Below, piece by piece: positions 7,456-16,874 of a stretch of 64,000 bases of DNA; the first letter of the stretch is position 1; each line of letters starts with the position of its first letter. The notes under the pieces are model-generated. The model had not been told where the DNA came from. It saw only the letters and a list, made by a program, of their open reading frames with translations, and did not search any database. Both the position numbers and the translations under genes were made by a program. Source of the stretch: Amycolatopsis xylanica (lineage in GTDB: Bacteria; Actinomycetota; Actinomycetes; Mycobacteriales; Pseudonocardiaceae); NCBI RefSeq assembly GCF_900107045.1, contig NZ_FNON01000006.1, forward strand, positions 248,001 through 312,000. The letters run 5' to 3'.

Positions 7456-8883
7456 GTGCAGGGAATCTGGACCACGGAACGGATTCGCGCGGCGGAGCGC
7501 AAGCTGCTGGCGGTCACGCCGGACGGCGCGCTCATGCGCAAGGCGGCCTTCGGGCTGTCCGTGCACGCGGCCAAGATGCTCGGCGCGCCAAGTGGCCGCC
7601 GGGTGACCCTCCTGGTCGGTTCCGGTGACAACGGCGGTGACGCGTTGTGGGCCGGGTTCTTCCTGCGCAAGCGGAACGTCGCGGTCACGGCCGTGCTGCT
7701 GAACCCGGACAAGGCGCATCCGCAAGGCTTGGCAGCGCTCAAACGTGCGGGCGGCCGCGTGGTCCCGGTCGCGGACAGTCCACAGTGGATCCGCAAGGCC
7801 GATCTCGTCATCGACGGCATCGTCGGGATCTCGGCACGCGGCTCGCTGCGCCCGGACGCGGCTTCGCTGCTCGAGCACATCAAGGCGCCGGTGCTGGCCG
7901 TCGACCTGCCCAGCGGCGTCGACCCGGACACCGGAGCGATCGACGGCCCGGCGATCACCGCCGACCGCACCGTCACGTTCGGCGCGCGCAAACCCGTGCA
8001 CGCGCTCGCGCCCGCCGCGTGCGGCGAGGTCTTCCTCGTCGACCTCGGGCTCGACCTCGAAGACCCCGATCTCGTGCGGCTCGAGGCCGAAGACGTCGCC
8101 GCCTGCTGGCCGATCCCCGGTCCGTCCGACGACAAGTACACGCTGGGCGTCACGGGTGTCGCCGCCGGTTCGGCCGTCTACCCCGGCGCGGCGGTGCTCT
8201 CCGCCGGCGCCGCCGTCTACGCGACCTCGGGCATGGTCCGGTACGCCGGACCGGCCGCCGACCTGGTGCGCTCGCGCTGGCCGGAGATCATCGCGACCGG
8301 CTCGGTCACCGACGCGGGCCGCGTGCAGTCCTGGGTCGTCGGCCCAGGGATCGGCACCGGTCACGAAGGCCGTGAGGTGCTCGCCACCGTGCTCGGCGCC
8401 GGCGTCCCGGTCTGCGCCGACGCCGACGCGACCACGCTCATCGCGCAGCACTCCGACGTGCTCGACGCCCGCGACCCCGACACCCCGCTGGTGCTGACCC
8501 CGCACGACCGCGAGTTCGCCCGCCTCATGGGCTCCGAACCCGGCAAAGACCGTGTCGCCGCCGCCCGTGCCTGCGCTCGCCGCTACGACGCGGTCGTCCT
8601 GCTCAAAGGCCATTGCACGGTCGTCGCGGCGCCGGACGGCCGCGCGATGGTCAACACCCCGCGTGGTTCCTGGCTCGCCACACCGGGGTCCGGCGATGTC
8701 CTTTCCGGACTGATCGGCGCGGTGCTCGCCGCCGGGGTGGACCCCTGGCTCGCGAGCGGCGCGGCCGCCTACGTCCATTCGCTCGCGGGCGAGCTGGCCG
8801 CTGCTGGCGCGCCCACTTCGTCTTCCGGCATTCTCGGCGCCATCAGCGATGCACTGCGCACCCTGCACTGGAGGAAATCGTGA
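7456..8883 (+). CDS. nnr: bifunctional NAD(P)H-hydrate epimerase / ADP-dependent dehydratase
   Basis: Repairs NAD(P)H hydrates damaged by heat or GAPDH. The N-terminal YjeF-type domain (about residues 1-215, VGSGDNGGDALWAG) epimerises R- and S-NAD(P)HX. The C-terminal ribokinase-like domain (about 230-475, PGIGTG near the middle and the nucleotide-binding TPGSGDVLSGLIGA near the end) dehydrates S-NAD(P)HX with ADP. 475 residues, normal for the fused form. GTG start at 7456 with a GGGAGG ribosome-binding site, 18 bp after glmS, so co-transcription is likely. Same position relative to glmS and alr as Rv3433c in M. tuberculosis. Confidence 0.95.
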   Translation: MQGIWTTERIRAAERKLLAVTPDGALMRKAAFGLSVHAAKMLGAPSGRRVTLLVGSGDNGGDALWAGFFLRKRNVAVTAVLLNPDKAHPQGLAALKRAGGRVVPVADSPQWIRKADLVIDGIVGISARGSLRPDAASLLEHIKAPVLAVDLPSGVDPDTGAIDGPAITADRTVTFGARKPVHALAPAACGEVFLVDLGLDLEDPDLVRLEAEDVAACWPIPGPSDDKYTLGVTGVAAGSAVYPGAAVLSAGAAVYATSGMVRYAGPAADLVRSRWPEIIATGSVTDAGRVQSWVVGPGIGTGHEGREVLATVLGAGVPVCADADATTLIAQHSDVLDARDPDTPLVLTPHDREFARLMGSEPGKDRVAAARACARRYDAVVLLKGHCTVVAAPDGRAMVNTPRGSWLATPGSGDVLSGLIGAVLAAGVDPWLASGAAAYVHSLAGELAAAGAPTSSSGILGAISDALRTLHWRKS

Positions 8884-9434
8884 CCACACTGGACAACCGC
8901 CCGAACACCGCACTGCTCGTCGTCGACGTCCAAAACGACGTCGTGGCCGGCGCCCATGAGCGCGACTCGGTCGTCGCCAACATCGCCGGGCTCGTCGAGC
9001 AGGCGCGGCGCGAGCAGGTCCCGGTCGTCTGGGTCCAGCACTCCGACGAGGGACTGGTGCGCGGCAGCGAGGGCTGGAAGCTCGTCCCCGAGCTGAACCC
9101 CGCCGACACCGAGCCGCTCGTCGAGAAGCACTACGGCGACTCCTTCGAGGACACCTCGCTGGAGAACGTGCTCGCCGATCTCGGCGTCGGCAGCCTCATC
9201 GTCGCGGGCGCGGAGACCGACGCCTGCATCCGCTCGACGCTGCACGGCGCGTTCGTCCGCGGCTACGACACCAAGCTGGTCAGCGACGCCCACACGGCGG
9301 GCGACAAGACCTCCTGGGGTGCACCGCCGGTCGAGCAGGTCATCGCGCACACGAACCTGTACTGGACCTACCAGTCGGCGCCGGGCCGGACCGCCGGAAC
9401 GGTCGAAGCCAAGAACGTACAGTTCGGCAGATGA
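8880..9434 (+). CDS. isochorismatase-family cysteine hydrolase
   Basis: 184-residue cysteine hydrolase of the isochorismatase/nicotinamidase superfamily. Catalytic triad residues are visible in order: Asp in LLVVDVQNDV, Lys in VEKHYGDSF, and Cys in GAETDACIRSTLHGAFVRGY, preceded by the usual cis-peptide region. Start GTG at 8880 overlaps the nnr stop by 4 bp (GTGA), so the two genes are translationally coupled; a longer upstream frame is a shadow of nnr. Substrate cannot be told from sequence. Coupling to nnr could hint at pyridine-nucleotide metabolism, for example a nicotinamidase-like role, but that is only inference. Confidence 0.85.
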   Translation: MTTLDNRPNTALLVVDVQNDVVAGAHERDSVVANIAGLVEQARREQVPVVWVQHSDEGLVRGSEGWKLVPELNPADTEPLVEKHYGDSFEDTSLENVLADLGVGSLIVAGAETDACIRSTLHGAFVRGYDTKLVSDAHTAGDKTSWGAPPVEQVIAHTNLYWTYQSAPGRTAGTVEAKNVQFGR

Positions 9435-9525
9435 GAAGTTATCGGGTTTTGCGTTAACAACGGTGCGATTATCTGGTAGAAAGCAGCTGTGACCGCCGAC
9501 ACCGTGACCGCACCCGCGGTGTCGC

Positions 9526-10305
9526 ATGTCTAAAACCCGGCCGACCGACGCGGTCGTCGAGCAGCGCCGCCAGGGCATCCTCGACTACGTCGTGGAGCAC
9601 CGCGAAGCCCGCATCGACGACCTGACCAGCAGGTTCGGCGTCAGCCTGATGACCATGCACCGGGATCTCGACGATCTCGCCGAGCGCCGCCTGCTGCGCA
9701 AGCAGCGTGGCAAGGTCTCCGCGCTTGCCACCGAAACCGGGACGAGCCAGCAGGAGATCGAGGCGCTCGGCGAGGCCGCGGCCCGCCAGGTGCGGCCGGG
9801 GCAGACGGTGTTCATCGACGACTCGACCACGCTGTTGCCACTGGTCAGGCGACTGATCGACGTTGACGGGCTGACGATCCTCACCAACTCGCTGCAGGTC
9901 GCGCGGCTGGCCACGCATGCCGACGTCGTGCTGCTCGGCGGCCGCTACACCGCGGAGTTCGACTCCTGTGCCGGTCCGGACGTGCTCGAAGCGCTGGACC
10001 GCACGCGCGCCGACCTGGCGTTCGTCTCGGTCACCGCGGTCGCCGTCGGCAGGCTTTTCCACCCCGTGCGCGACTACGCCGAGCTGAAGAAGGCCGCTCT
10101 GCGCACCGCGAACCGCAACGTCCTGGTCGTCGACCACACCAAGTTCGGCCGTACCGCGACCTACGCGCACGGCCTGGTCGAGGACTACGACCTGCTCATC
10201 ACCAGCGAAGCCACCCCCACTGAAGAGGTCGAGGCCGCGCTGAACGCCGGCACCGCGATCGAGCTGGTCGAGTGCGACCCGGAGGGGCCCGAATATGACA
10301 TCTAG
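9526..10305 (+). CDS. DeoR/GlpR-family sugar-responsive repressor
   Basis: 259-residue transcription factor. N-terminal DeoR winged helix (residues about 10-65; RRQGILDYVVEHREARIDDL, then FGVSLMTMHRDLDDL) followed by a C-terminal sugar-phosphate-sensing domain with the phosphate-binding IDDSTTLLPL motif and a typical D-H-x-K-FG near residue 205. It overlaps the FGGY kinase gene by 11 bp, so it almost certainly regulates that operon, probably released by a phosphorylated pentose or pentitol. A short palindrome CGTT-AAC-AACG lies upstream at 9452-9462 and is a candidate operator, unproven. ATG start at 9526. Confidence 0.9.
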   Translation: MSKTRPTDAVVEQRRQGILDYVVEHREARIDDLTSRFGVSLMTMHRDLDDLAERRLLRKQRGKVSALATETGTSQQEIEALGEAAARQVRPGQTVFIDDSTTLLPLVRRLIDVDGLTILTNSLQVARLATHADVVLLGGRYTAEFDSCAGPDVLEALDRTRADLAFVSVTAVAVGRLFHPVRDYAELKKAALRTANRNVLVVDHTKFGRTATYAHGLVEDYDLLITSEATPTEEVEAALNAGTAIELVECDPEGPEYDI

Positions 10306-11710
10306 GACGCTGGTCGCCGGGGTCGACTCCTCCACCCAGTCCACCAAGGTCGTCGTCTGCGACGCCGAGACGGGCGCGGTCGTGCGCACCGGCCGCGCAG
10401 CGCACCCCGACGGCACCGAGGTCGACCCCAACGCCTGGTGGGACGCGTTCACGACGGCTTCCGAAGGACTGCTCGACGGGGTCGCGGCGATCGGCATCGC
10501 CGGTCAGCAGCACGGCATGGTCACACTCGACGAGGACGGCGAGATCGTCCGGCCCGCGTTGCTGTGGAACGACACCCGGTCCGCGCAGGCGGGCGCCGAT
10601 CTCACCGCCGAGCTGGGCGCGGAGACATGGGCCACTGCCGTCGGCTCGGTGCCGGTCGCGAGCTTCACGGTCGCCAAGCTGCGCTGGCTCGCCGAGCACG
10701 AACCCGAGCACGCTGCCCGCGTCGCGCGAGTGGTGCTGCCGCACGACTGGCTCACCTGGCGGCTGACCGGCGAGCTGATCACCGACCGCGGCGACGCTTC
10801 CGGCACCGGCTACTTCTCACCGGCTGAAAGCGCTTACCGTACTGACCTGCTCAAGCACGCCTTCGGTCGTACGCCTGAGCTTCCCCGGGTGCTCGGCCCC
10901 GCCGAAACGGCCGGTCAGCACAACGGAATGCTCGTGTCGGCTGGCACGGGCGACAACATGGCCGCCGCGCTCGCGCTCGAGCTCGCACCCGGCGATGTCG
11001 TCGTCTCGCTCGGCACCAGCGGCACGGTGTTCGGCGTCGCCGAGACCGCCGCGGCCGACGCGAGTGGCGAGGTCGCCGGGTTCGCCGACGCGACCGGCCG
11101 CTTCCTCCCACTCGCCTGCACGCTCAACGCGGCGCGCGTGCTCACCTCGACCGCCACACTCCTCGGTGTCGACCAGAACGGCTTCGACGAACTCGCGCTC
11201 GCCGCGGCGCCCGGTGCGGGCGGTCTCACCTTCCTGTCCTATTTGGACGGCGAACGCACGCCGAACCTCCCTGACGCCAAGGGATCCCTGTCCGGCATGA
11301 CCCGCGACAACATGACGCCGCAGAACCTCGCGCGTGCCGCGGTCGAGGGCATGCTGAGCGGGCTCGCCGCCGGAATGGACGCCGTGCGCGCGCAGGGCGT
11401 CAGCGTCGGGCGGGTACTGCTGATCGGCGGCGCGGCACGGTCCGCCGCCGTCCAGGCGGTCGCGCCGATCGTCTTCGGTGTGCCCGTCGAAATCCCCGAA
11501 GCGGCCGAATACGTCGCGGCCGGTGCCGCGCGCCAGGCCGCTTGGGCACTGTCTTCCAGCCCGGAACCTCCGATCTGGCAAGGAAAAACCAGGCTCACGC
11601 TGGACGAGCCGACCGACGCGGAGCTCGCGGAGGGCATCCGGGTCCAGCATCGTCACTACGAGGCACGCGCAGTGCAGCACGGCGTGCCCGCGAAAACGCG
11701 AGAGGACTGA
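10295..11710 (+). CDS. xylB: FGGY carbohydrate kinase, xylulokinase-like
   Basis: 471-residue kinase of the FGGY family. N-terminal ATP/sugar domain begins VAGVDSSTQSTKVVV and contains the sugar-contacting GIAGQQHGMV and LLWNDTRS typical of xylulokinases; the C-terminal half has the ATPase motif LIGGAARS. It phosphorylates a ketose, most likely D-xylulose at O5, feeding the pentose phosphate pathway. It starts inside the DeoR gene (11-bp overlap) and is followed 4 bp later by an ABC ATPase gene, so regulator, kinase and transporter ATPase form one operon. Another pentulose or pentitol could be the true substrate. Confidence 0.85.
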   Translation: MTSRTLVAGVDSSTQSTKVVVCDAETGAVVRTGRAAHPDGTEVDPNAWWDAFTTASEGLLDGVAAIGIAGQQHGMVTLDEDGEIVRPALLWNDTRSAQAGADLTAELGAETWATAVGSVPVASFTVAKLRWLAEHEPEHAARVARVVLPHDWLTWRLTGELITDRGDASGTGYFSPAESAYRTDLLKHAFGRTPELPRVLGPAETAGQHNGMLVSAGTGDNMAAALALELAPGDVVVSLGTSGTVFGVAETAAADASGEVAGFADATGRFLPLACTLNAARVLTSTATLLGVDQNGFDELALAAAPGAGGLTFLSYLDGERTPNLPDAKGSLSGMTRDNMTPQNLARAAVEGMLSGLAAGMDAVRAQGVSVGRVLLIGGAARSAAVQAVAPIVFGVPVEIPEAAEYVAAGAARQAAWALSSSPEPPIWQGKTRLTLDEPTDAELAEGIRVQHRHYEARAVQHGVPAKTRED

Positions 11711-11714
11711 ACCG

Positions 11715-12806
<1,092 letters not shown>

Positions 12807-12835
12807 GTACCGGCTATGTAAGACTCGAAGTCGAC

Positions 12836-13936
12836 ATGACTACGAGTTTCGCGCGAGCCGAGGTCACCATCGACCTCGACGCGATCAGGCACAACCTCGC
12901 CCTGCTCGCCGCCCACGCGGCGAGCACGGGCGCGGCCACCATGGCCATCGTGAAGGCCGACGCGTACGGCCACGGCGCGGTGCCGGTGGCCCGCGCTGCG
13001 GTCGAAGCAGGCGCGCACTGGCTGGGCACCTGCTCGGCCGGTGAGGCGTTGGCGTTGCGGCGCGCGGGAATCACCGTGCCGCTGTTCAGCTGGCTGGACA
13101 CCGCCGACGCCGACTTCGAGTCGGCCGTCGCCGAGGGCGTCGACCTCGGGGTGAGCTCGCTCGCCGAGCTGGAGCGGGTGGCCCCGCTCGGCGCCCGCGT
13201 GCATCTCAAGATCGACACAGGCTTGTCCCGCAACGGATGCCCGCCCGCCGAGTGGCCGGACCTCGTGCGCGCGGCGGCCGCGTCGAAGGCCGAAGTCGTG
13301 GCCATCTGGTCACATTTCGCGTGCGCCGACGAGCCGGGGCACCCGTCGATCGAGCTGCAGGCGAAGCGTTTCCAAGTGGCGTATGACATCGCGCTCGAAG
13401 CCGGGCTGAACCCGTTGCGGCACATAGCGAATTCGGCGGCGTTGTTGACCAGGCCCGACCTGCACTTCGACATCGTGCGGCCAGGCATCGCGATGTACGG
13501 GCTCAATCCCGTTACGCAGCAAGAAGATCTTCGTCCGGCGATGACGTTCCGGTCCAGTGTGGTGAGCCTCAAGCGGGTGGCCGCCGGTGAGTCTGTCTCT
13601 TATGGACACACGTGGACCGCCTCGCAGGACACGAATCTCGCACTCGTCCCGGCGGGTTATGCCGATGGCGTGCCTCGGCTGCTGTCCGGCCGGATGGACG
13701 TCTGGCTGGACGGGAAACGCCGGCCGGTCGTCGGCCGGGTGTGCATGGATCAGCTCATGGTCGACTGCGGTAACGACACGCCCGCGGTCGGTAGTGAGGT
13801 GCTTTTGTTTGGCACCGGCGAAAAAGGGGAACCGACAGCACGGGAATGGGCGGACACGCTCGGCACCATCGACTACGAAATCGTGACCTCGATGTATCGC
13901 CCGAGAGTGACTCGCAGGTATCTGGGGGTGCGGTGA
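12836..13936 (+). CDS. alr: alanine racemase
   Basis: PLP-dependent racemase providing D-alanine for peptidoglycan. 366 residues, normal length. PLP-binding Lys40 in IVKADAYGHG at the N-terminal barrel; catalytic Tyr near residue 256 (VSYGHTW) in the C-terminal beta domain; active-site entrance DIVRPGIAMYGLNP. ATG at 12836. It is followed without a gap by a membrane-anchored hydrolase and then tsaE, the same order as alr (Rv3423c) and tsaE (Rv3422c) in mycobacteria. Confidence 0.96.
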   Translation: MTTSFARAEVTIDLDAIRHNLALLAAHAASTGAATMAIVKADAYGHGAVPVARAAVEAGAHWLGTCSAGEALALRRAGITVPLFSWLDTADADFESAVAEGVDLGVSSLAELERVAPLGARVHLKIDTGLSRNGCPPAEWPDLVRAAAASKAEVVAIWSHFACADEPGHPSIELQAKRFQVAYDIALEAGLNPLRHIANSAALLTRPDLHFDIVRPGIAMYGLNPVTQQEDLRPAMTFRSSVVSLKRVAAGESVSYGHTWTASQDTNLALVPAGYADGVPRLLSGRMDVWLDGKRRPVVGRVCMDQLMVDCGNDTPAVGSEVLLFGTGEKGEPTAREWADTLGTIDYEIVTSMYRPRVTRRYLGVR

Positions 13937-15034
13937 ATGTCTCCTTCACGTCGACTGCTCGCGATTGCCGGGGGAGTGGGGGCGGTGGCCACCGGCACAG
14001 CGGCGGTCATCGCCGTCGCCGCTCAGCAGCGCAGGCACAGTGAGGATCCATTCGTGGACGAGCCATTGGGGGAGCTGAAGCCGGACCGGGTGTCCACGGT
14101 CGCGGCCGACGACGGGACGCGACTGTCCGTCGAGGAGATCGACCCGGAGGACGGCGGGAAGCCCGCGCTCACCGTGGTCGGTGTGCACGGTTTCGCACTG
14201 TCGCGCAAAAGCTGGCATTTCCAGCGCCGCGACCTCGCGTCGTTGCGTCTGCCTCGCGTCCGTCAGGTCTATTACGACCACCGCGGCCACGGCCAGTCCG
14301 GCCAGGCGACGCAGGAACACAGCACCATCGAGCAGCTCGCCCACGACCTGCACGGCGTGATCCGCGCGGTCGCGCCGGACGGGCCGCTGGTGCTGATGGG
14401 CCACTCGATGGGCGGCATGGTCATCATGGAGCTGGCCTCGGAGTACCCGGAGCTGTTCGACGACCGCGTCGAAGGTGTCGCGCTCATCGCGACCGCCGCG
14501 GGCGAGGTCGGCGCCCGTGGTCTCCCGCGCTCGCTGCTGTCGAAGTACAACCCGCTCACGCGTGGCGTCGGTGGCCTCGCAGGCTGGCAGCCCGGGCTGG
14601 TCGAGTTCGTGCGCGCGGCCGGTGGCCAGCTGACCAGGCAGGCCGTGCGGCGGCTCGCGTTCGGCAGCCGTGACGTCAGCTCGCGCCTGGTCGATTTCAT
14701 GCTCGAGATGCTCGACGTGACGCCGGTTCGGGGGCTGGTGAACTTCGTCGACACACTGGGCAGTCACAATCGGTACGCGGCGCTCGCCGGTCTCAAGCAC
14801 GCACACGTGCTCGTGGTCGGCGGCGACTCAGACCGGTTCACCCCGTTCTCGCACGCCGAGCGCATCGCCTCGGAGCTGCCGGACGCCGAGCTGGTCCGAG
14901 TCCGCGGCGCGGGTCACATGGTGCAGCTCGAACAGCCAGAGCTGGTGAACAGCCACCTGATCGACCTGCTGCAGCGGTGCGCGGGCGTGGACGGTGAGAC
15001 CTCATCACAAAGGACCTGGTTTTGGCAGCGCTGA
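13937..15034 (+). CDS. membrane-anchored alpha/beta hydrolase
   Basis: 365 residues. The N-terminus is a single hydrophobic segment (RRLLAIAGGVGAVATGTAAV, about residues 5-25) acting as signal anchor, followed by an alpha/beta hydrolase domain with GVHGFALSRKSW (oxyanion region), the nucleophile elbow GHSMGGM, an Asp in VVGGDSDRFTP and a His in GAGHMVQLEQP. ATG at 13937 follows the alr stop directly, and the 3' end overlaps tsaE by 13 bp, so it belongs to the alr-tsaE transcription unit. A lipase or esterase role at the membrane is likely; substrate unknown. Confidence 0.85.
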   Translation: MSPSRRLLAIAGGVGAVATGTAAVIAVAAQQRRHSEDPFVDEPLGELKPDRVSTVAADDGTRLSVEEIDPEDGGKPALTVVGVHGFALSRKSWHFQRRDLASLRLPRVRQVYYDHRGHGQSGQATQEHSTIEQLAHDLHGVIRAVAPDGPLVLMGHSMGGMVIMELASEYPELFDDRVEGVALIATAAGEVGARGLPRSLLSKYNPLTRGVGGLAGWQPGLVEFVRAAGGQLTRQAVRRLAFGSRDVSSRLVDFMLEMLDVTPVRGLVNFVDTLGSHNRYAALAGLKHAHVLVVGGDSDRFTPFSHAERIASELPDAELVRVRGAGHMVQLEQPELVNSHLIDLLQRCAGVDGETSSQRTWFWQR

Positions 15035-15480
15035 AGTTCCCCACCCCGGACGACACGATGGAGTTCGGCCGAGTGCTCGGCCGCGCACTGCGCGCGGGCG
15101 ACCTCGTCCTGCTGGCGGGCCCGCTCGGCGCGGGCAAGACGACACTGACCCGCGGCATCGCCGACGGCCTCGGCGTCTCCGGCCGCGTCAGCTCGCCCAC
15201 GTTCGTCCTCGCCCGCGTCCACCCGGCTGGCGCTTCGGGCGTCTCGCTCGTGCACGTCGACGCGTACCGCCTCGGCGGTGACCTGACGCAGCTGGACGAC
15301 CTCGACCTCGACACCGACCTCGAGCGCTCGGCGATCGTGGTCGAGTGGGGCGAGGGCGCGGCCGAGCGCCTCTCCGACGACTACCTGGTCGTCCGCCTCT
15401 CCCGCGCCGACGACGACGTCCGCACGGTCACCCTCGAACCCCACGGCACCTGGACCACCCGAGTCCCCCTCCCCGCGTAA
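15022..15480 (+). CDS. tsaE: tRNA t6A37 biosynthesis ATPase TsaE
   Basis: 152-residue P-loop ATPase that supports TsaB-TsaD in forming N6-threonylcarbamoyladenosine at position 37 of ANN-decoding tRNAs. Walker A GPLGAGKTTLTRG (about residues 33-45), a switch-like SSPTFVL, and HVDAYRL plus VVEWGEG in the second half are diagnostic. The start is a TTG at 15022 inside the preceding hydrolase gene; no better ATG or GTG is present. tsaB, rimI and tsaD lie 3 kb downstream beyond a minus-strand insertion of two genes. The TAA stop merges with the A-run of a dispersed palindrome. Confidence 0.93.
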   Translation: MAALKFPTPDDTMEFGRVLGRALRAGDLVLLAGPLGAGKTTLTRGIADGLGVSGRVSSPTFVLARVHPAGASGVSLVHVDAYRLGGDLTQLDDLDLDTDLERSAIVVEWGEGAAERLSDDYLVVRLSRADDDVRTVTLEPHGTWTTRVPLPA

Positions 15481-15571
15481 AAAAATCCCAATGCGGCTTT
15501 GGTCAGTTTTCAGGCCGCCAATGTGGCATTCGTCAGACCACAGCTGACGAATGCCACATTGGGATTTTTTT
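15479..15571. repeat. dispersed three-unit palindromic element, copy B
   Basis: Second copy, in the opposite orientation to copy A: A-run, diverged unit CCCAATGCGGCTTTGGTCAG (15487-15506), spacer TTTTCAGGCCG, then a 45-nt hairpin (15518-15562; 19-bp arms, 7-nt loop), T-run. Its stem has CATTCG paired to CGAATG where copy A has CTTTCG and CGAAAG, a compensatory pair change. It lies between the convergent genes tsaE and the carboxyltransferase and overlaps the tsaE stop codon. Confidence 0.9.
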
Positions 15572-15578
15572 CTCGCGG

Positions 15579-16874
15579 TCAGGGGCGGCGGGGGACCACG
15601 GCACGGGCGACGCCCAGCTCGACCAGGTCTTGGGGGCGTAGGCGGAGCTGGGAGGCGATCGCCGGGGCCTGGGCCGGGTCGAGCTTGAGGATCGCCGCGG
15701 CCGCCTCGGGTGAGGTGACCGAGAAGTAGGCGTCCGGCGTGATCCAGGTGGACCCCGGCGCCGCGAACGCCAGCGCGCCGCCGGACCCGCCTTCCCCGAT
15801 GACCAGCGACGTGATCGGCACCTTGGCCAGCGCGACCGCCTCGAAGAGCGACGCGATCGCGGGCCCGGCACCGTCACGCTCGGCCGCCGCGTCGTTGGCG
15901 GCGCCCGGGGTGTCGATCAGTGTCAGCACCGGGATCCCGAGCCGGTCGGCCAGCCGGATCAGCCGCGCGGCCGTGCGGAAGCCCGCCGGGGTCGTCGCCG
16001 TCCCGCACTGGGCCGCGTACGCGATCGCCCGCCCGCGCCAGCCGAACCCGCACAGCACGCCCTCGTCGACGCCACCGGCCCGGTCCCCGCGGATCTCCGC
16101 ACGCCAGCCGAAGTACGCGTCCAGGTAAGCCCCGGCCCGCGGCCGCGAAGCCGAGCGCGCGGCCTGAACCGCGTCCCACCCGCTCGAAGGCAGGTCGGCG
16201 GAGCCCAAAGCAGCGGGCGGCTCCGCGGCCGCACCGGGCGACGACAGCAGCCGCAACCACCGCCCCAGCGCCTCGGGCAGCTCGGAAGGCGCCACGATCT
16301 GGTCGACCTGGCCCCACGCCAGCTTCGCCTCGGCGGTGTAAGCCTCAGCGGGCGCGTCGGCGGGCCGGACCCGCGAGCCGCCGAAGCCGACCTGGGCGCC
16401 AGGAGCGGCCAGCACGACGTCCGCGCCCGCGCCGAGCGTCGCCCAGCCGCCGCCGGTGGTCGGGTCGAGCAGGACCGAGATCTGCGGAATCCCAGCGGCC
16501 CGCGTCAGCGCGATCTCGCGGGCGACGCGCTGCAGCTGCGTCAGCGCGCGCATGCCCTGCTGCATCCGGCTGCCACCGGTCGCGACCAGCGAGACCACCG
16601 GAACGCCCAGCTCACGGGCCCGGTGGAAGGCGTACTCGATCCGATCACCGGTGCGCCGCCCGAGTGAGCCGCCGAGGAACTTGAACTCGAACGCGATCAC
16701 CACCGCGTCGACGCCGCCGATACGCGCCGTGCCGACACGCACCGACTCCGACGCGCCGCTGCGCGCGACGGCCGCGCGGACCGCTTCGCCGTAACCGGGC
16801 CAGCCGATCGGGCCGTCCTCCGGCTCTGGCGACATGTCGACTTGGAAGTCGGCGAAACCGAGTAGCTCAAGCAT
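15579..16874 (-). CDS. fused acyl-CoA carboxyltransferase (AccD-AccA type)
   Basis: 431-residue carboxyltransferase in which the beta-like half (about residues 1-215; ALTQLQRVAREIALTRAAG, TGGGWATLGAGADVVLA) is fused to the alpha-like half (about 230-431; IPVLTLIDTPGAAND, EGGSGGALAFAA). It lacks the N-terminal Cys4 zinc ribbon of E. coli AccD. It would transfer carboxyl groups from carboxybiotin to an acyl-CoA, most simply acetyl-CoA, but needs a biotin carboxylase/BCCP subunit encoded elsewhere. Its start overlaps the 3' end of matB by 8 bp, so expression is coupled; in Streptomyces coelicolor a similar pair is found (matB beside an accA/accD-like gene). Together they supply malonyl-CoA from either acetyl-CoA or malonate. 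Confidence 0.85.
   Translation of the reverse strand: MLELLGFADFQVDMSPEPEDGPIGWPGYGEAVRAAVARSGASESVRVGTARIGGVDAVVIAFEFKFLGGSLGRRTGDRIEYAFHRARELGVPVVSLVATGGSRMQQGMRALTQLQRVAREIALTRAAGIPQISVLLDPTTGGGWATLGAGADVVLAAPGAQVGFGGSRVRPADAPAEAYTAEAKLAWGQVDQIVAPSELPEALGRWLRLLSSPGAAAEPPAALGSADLPSSGWDAVQAARSASRPRAGAYLDAYFGWRAEIRGDRAGGVDEGVLCGFGWRGRAIAYAAQCGTATTPAGFRTAARLIRLADRLGIPVLTLIDTPGAANDAAAERDGAGPAIASLFEAVALAKVPITSLVIGEGGSGGALAFAAPGSTWITPDAYFSVTSPEAAAAILKLDPAQAPAIASQLRLRPQDLVELGVARAVVPRRP

Noticed and set aside
5356..8913. A 1185-codon open frame on the minus strand, and similar long antisense frames (1237-3816, 60732-62168 and others)
   Set aside because: They lie antisense to well-supported genes and have low-complexity Arg/Ala/Gly-rich products, as expected from third-position GC bias.
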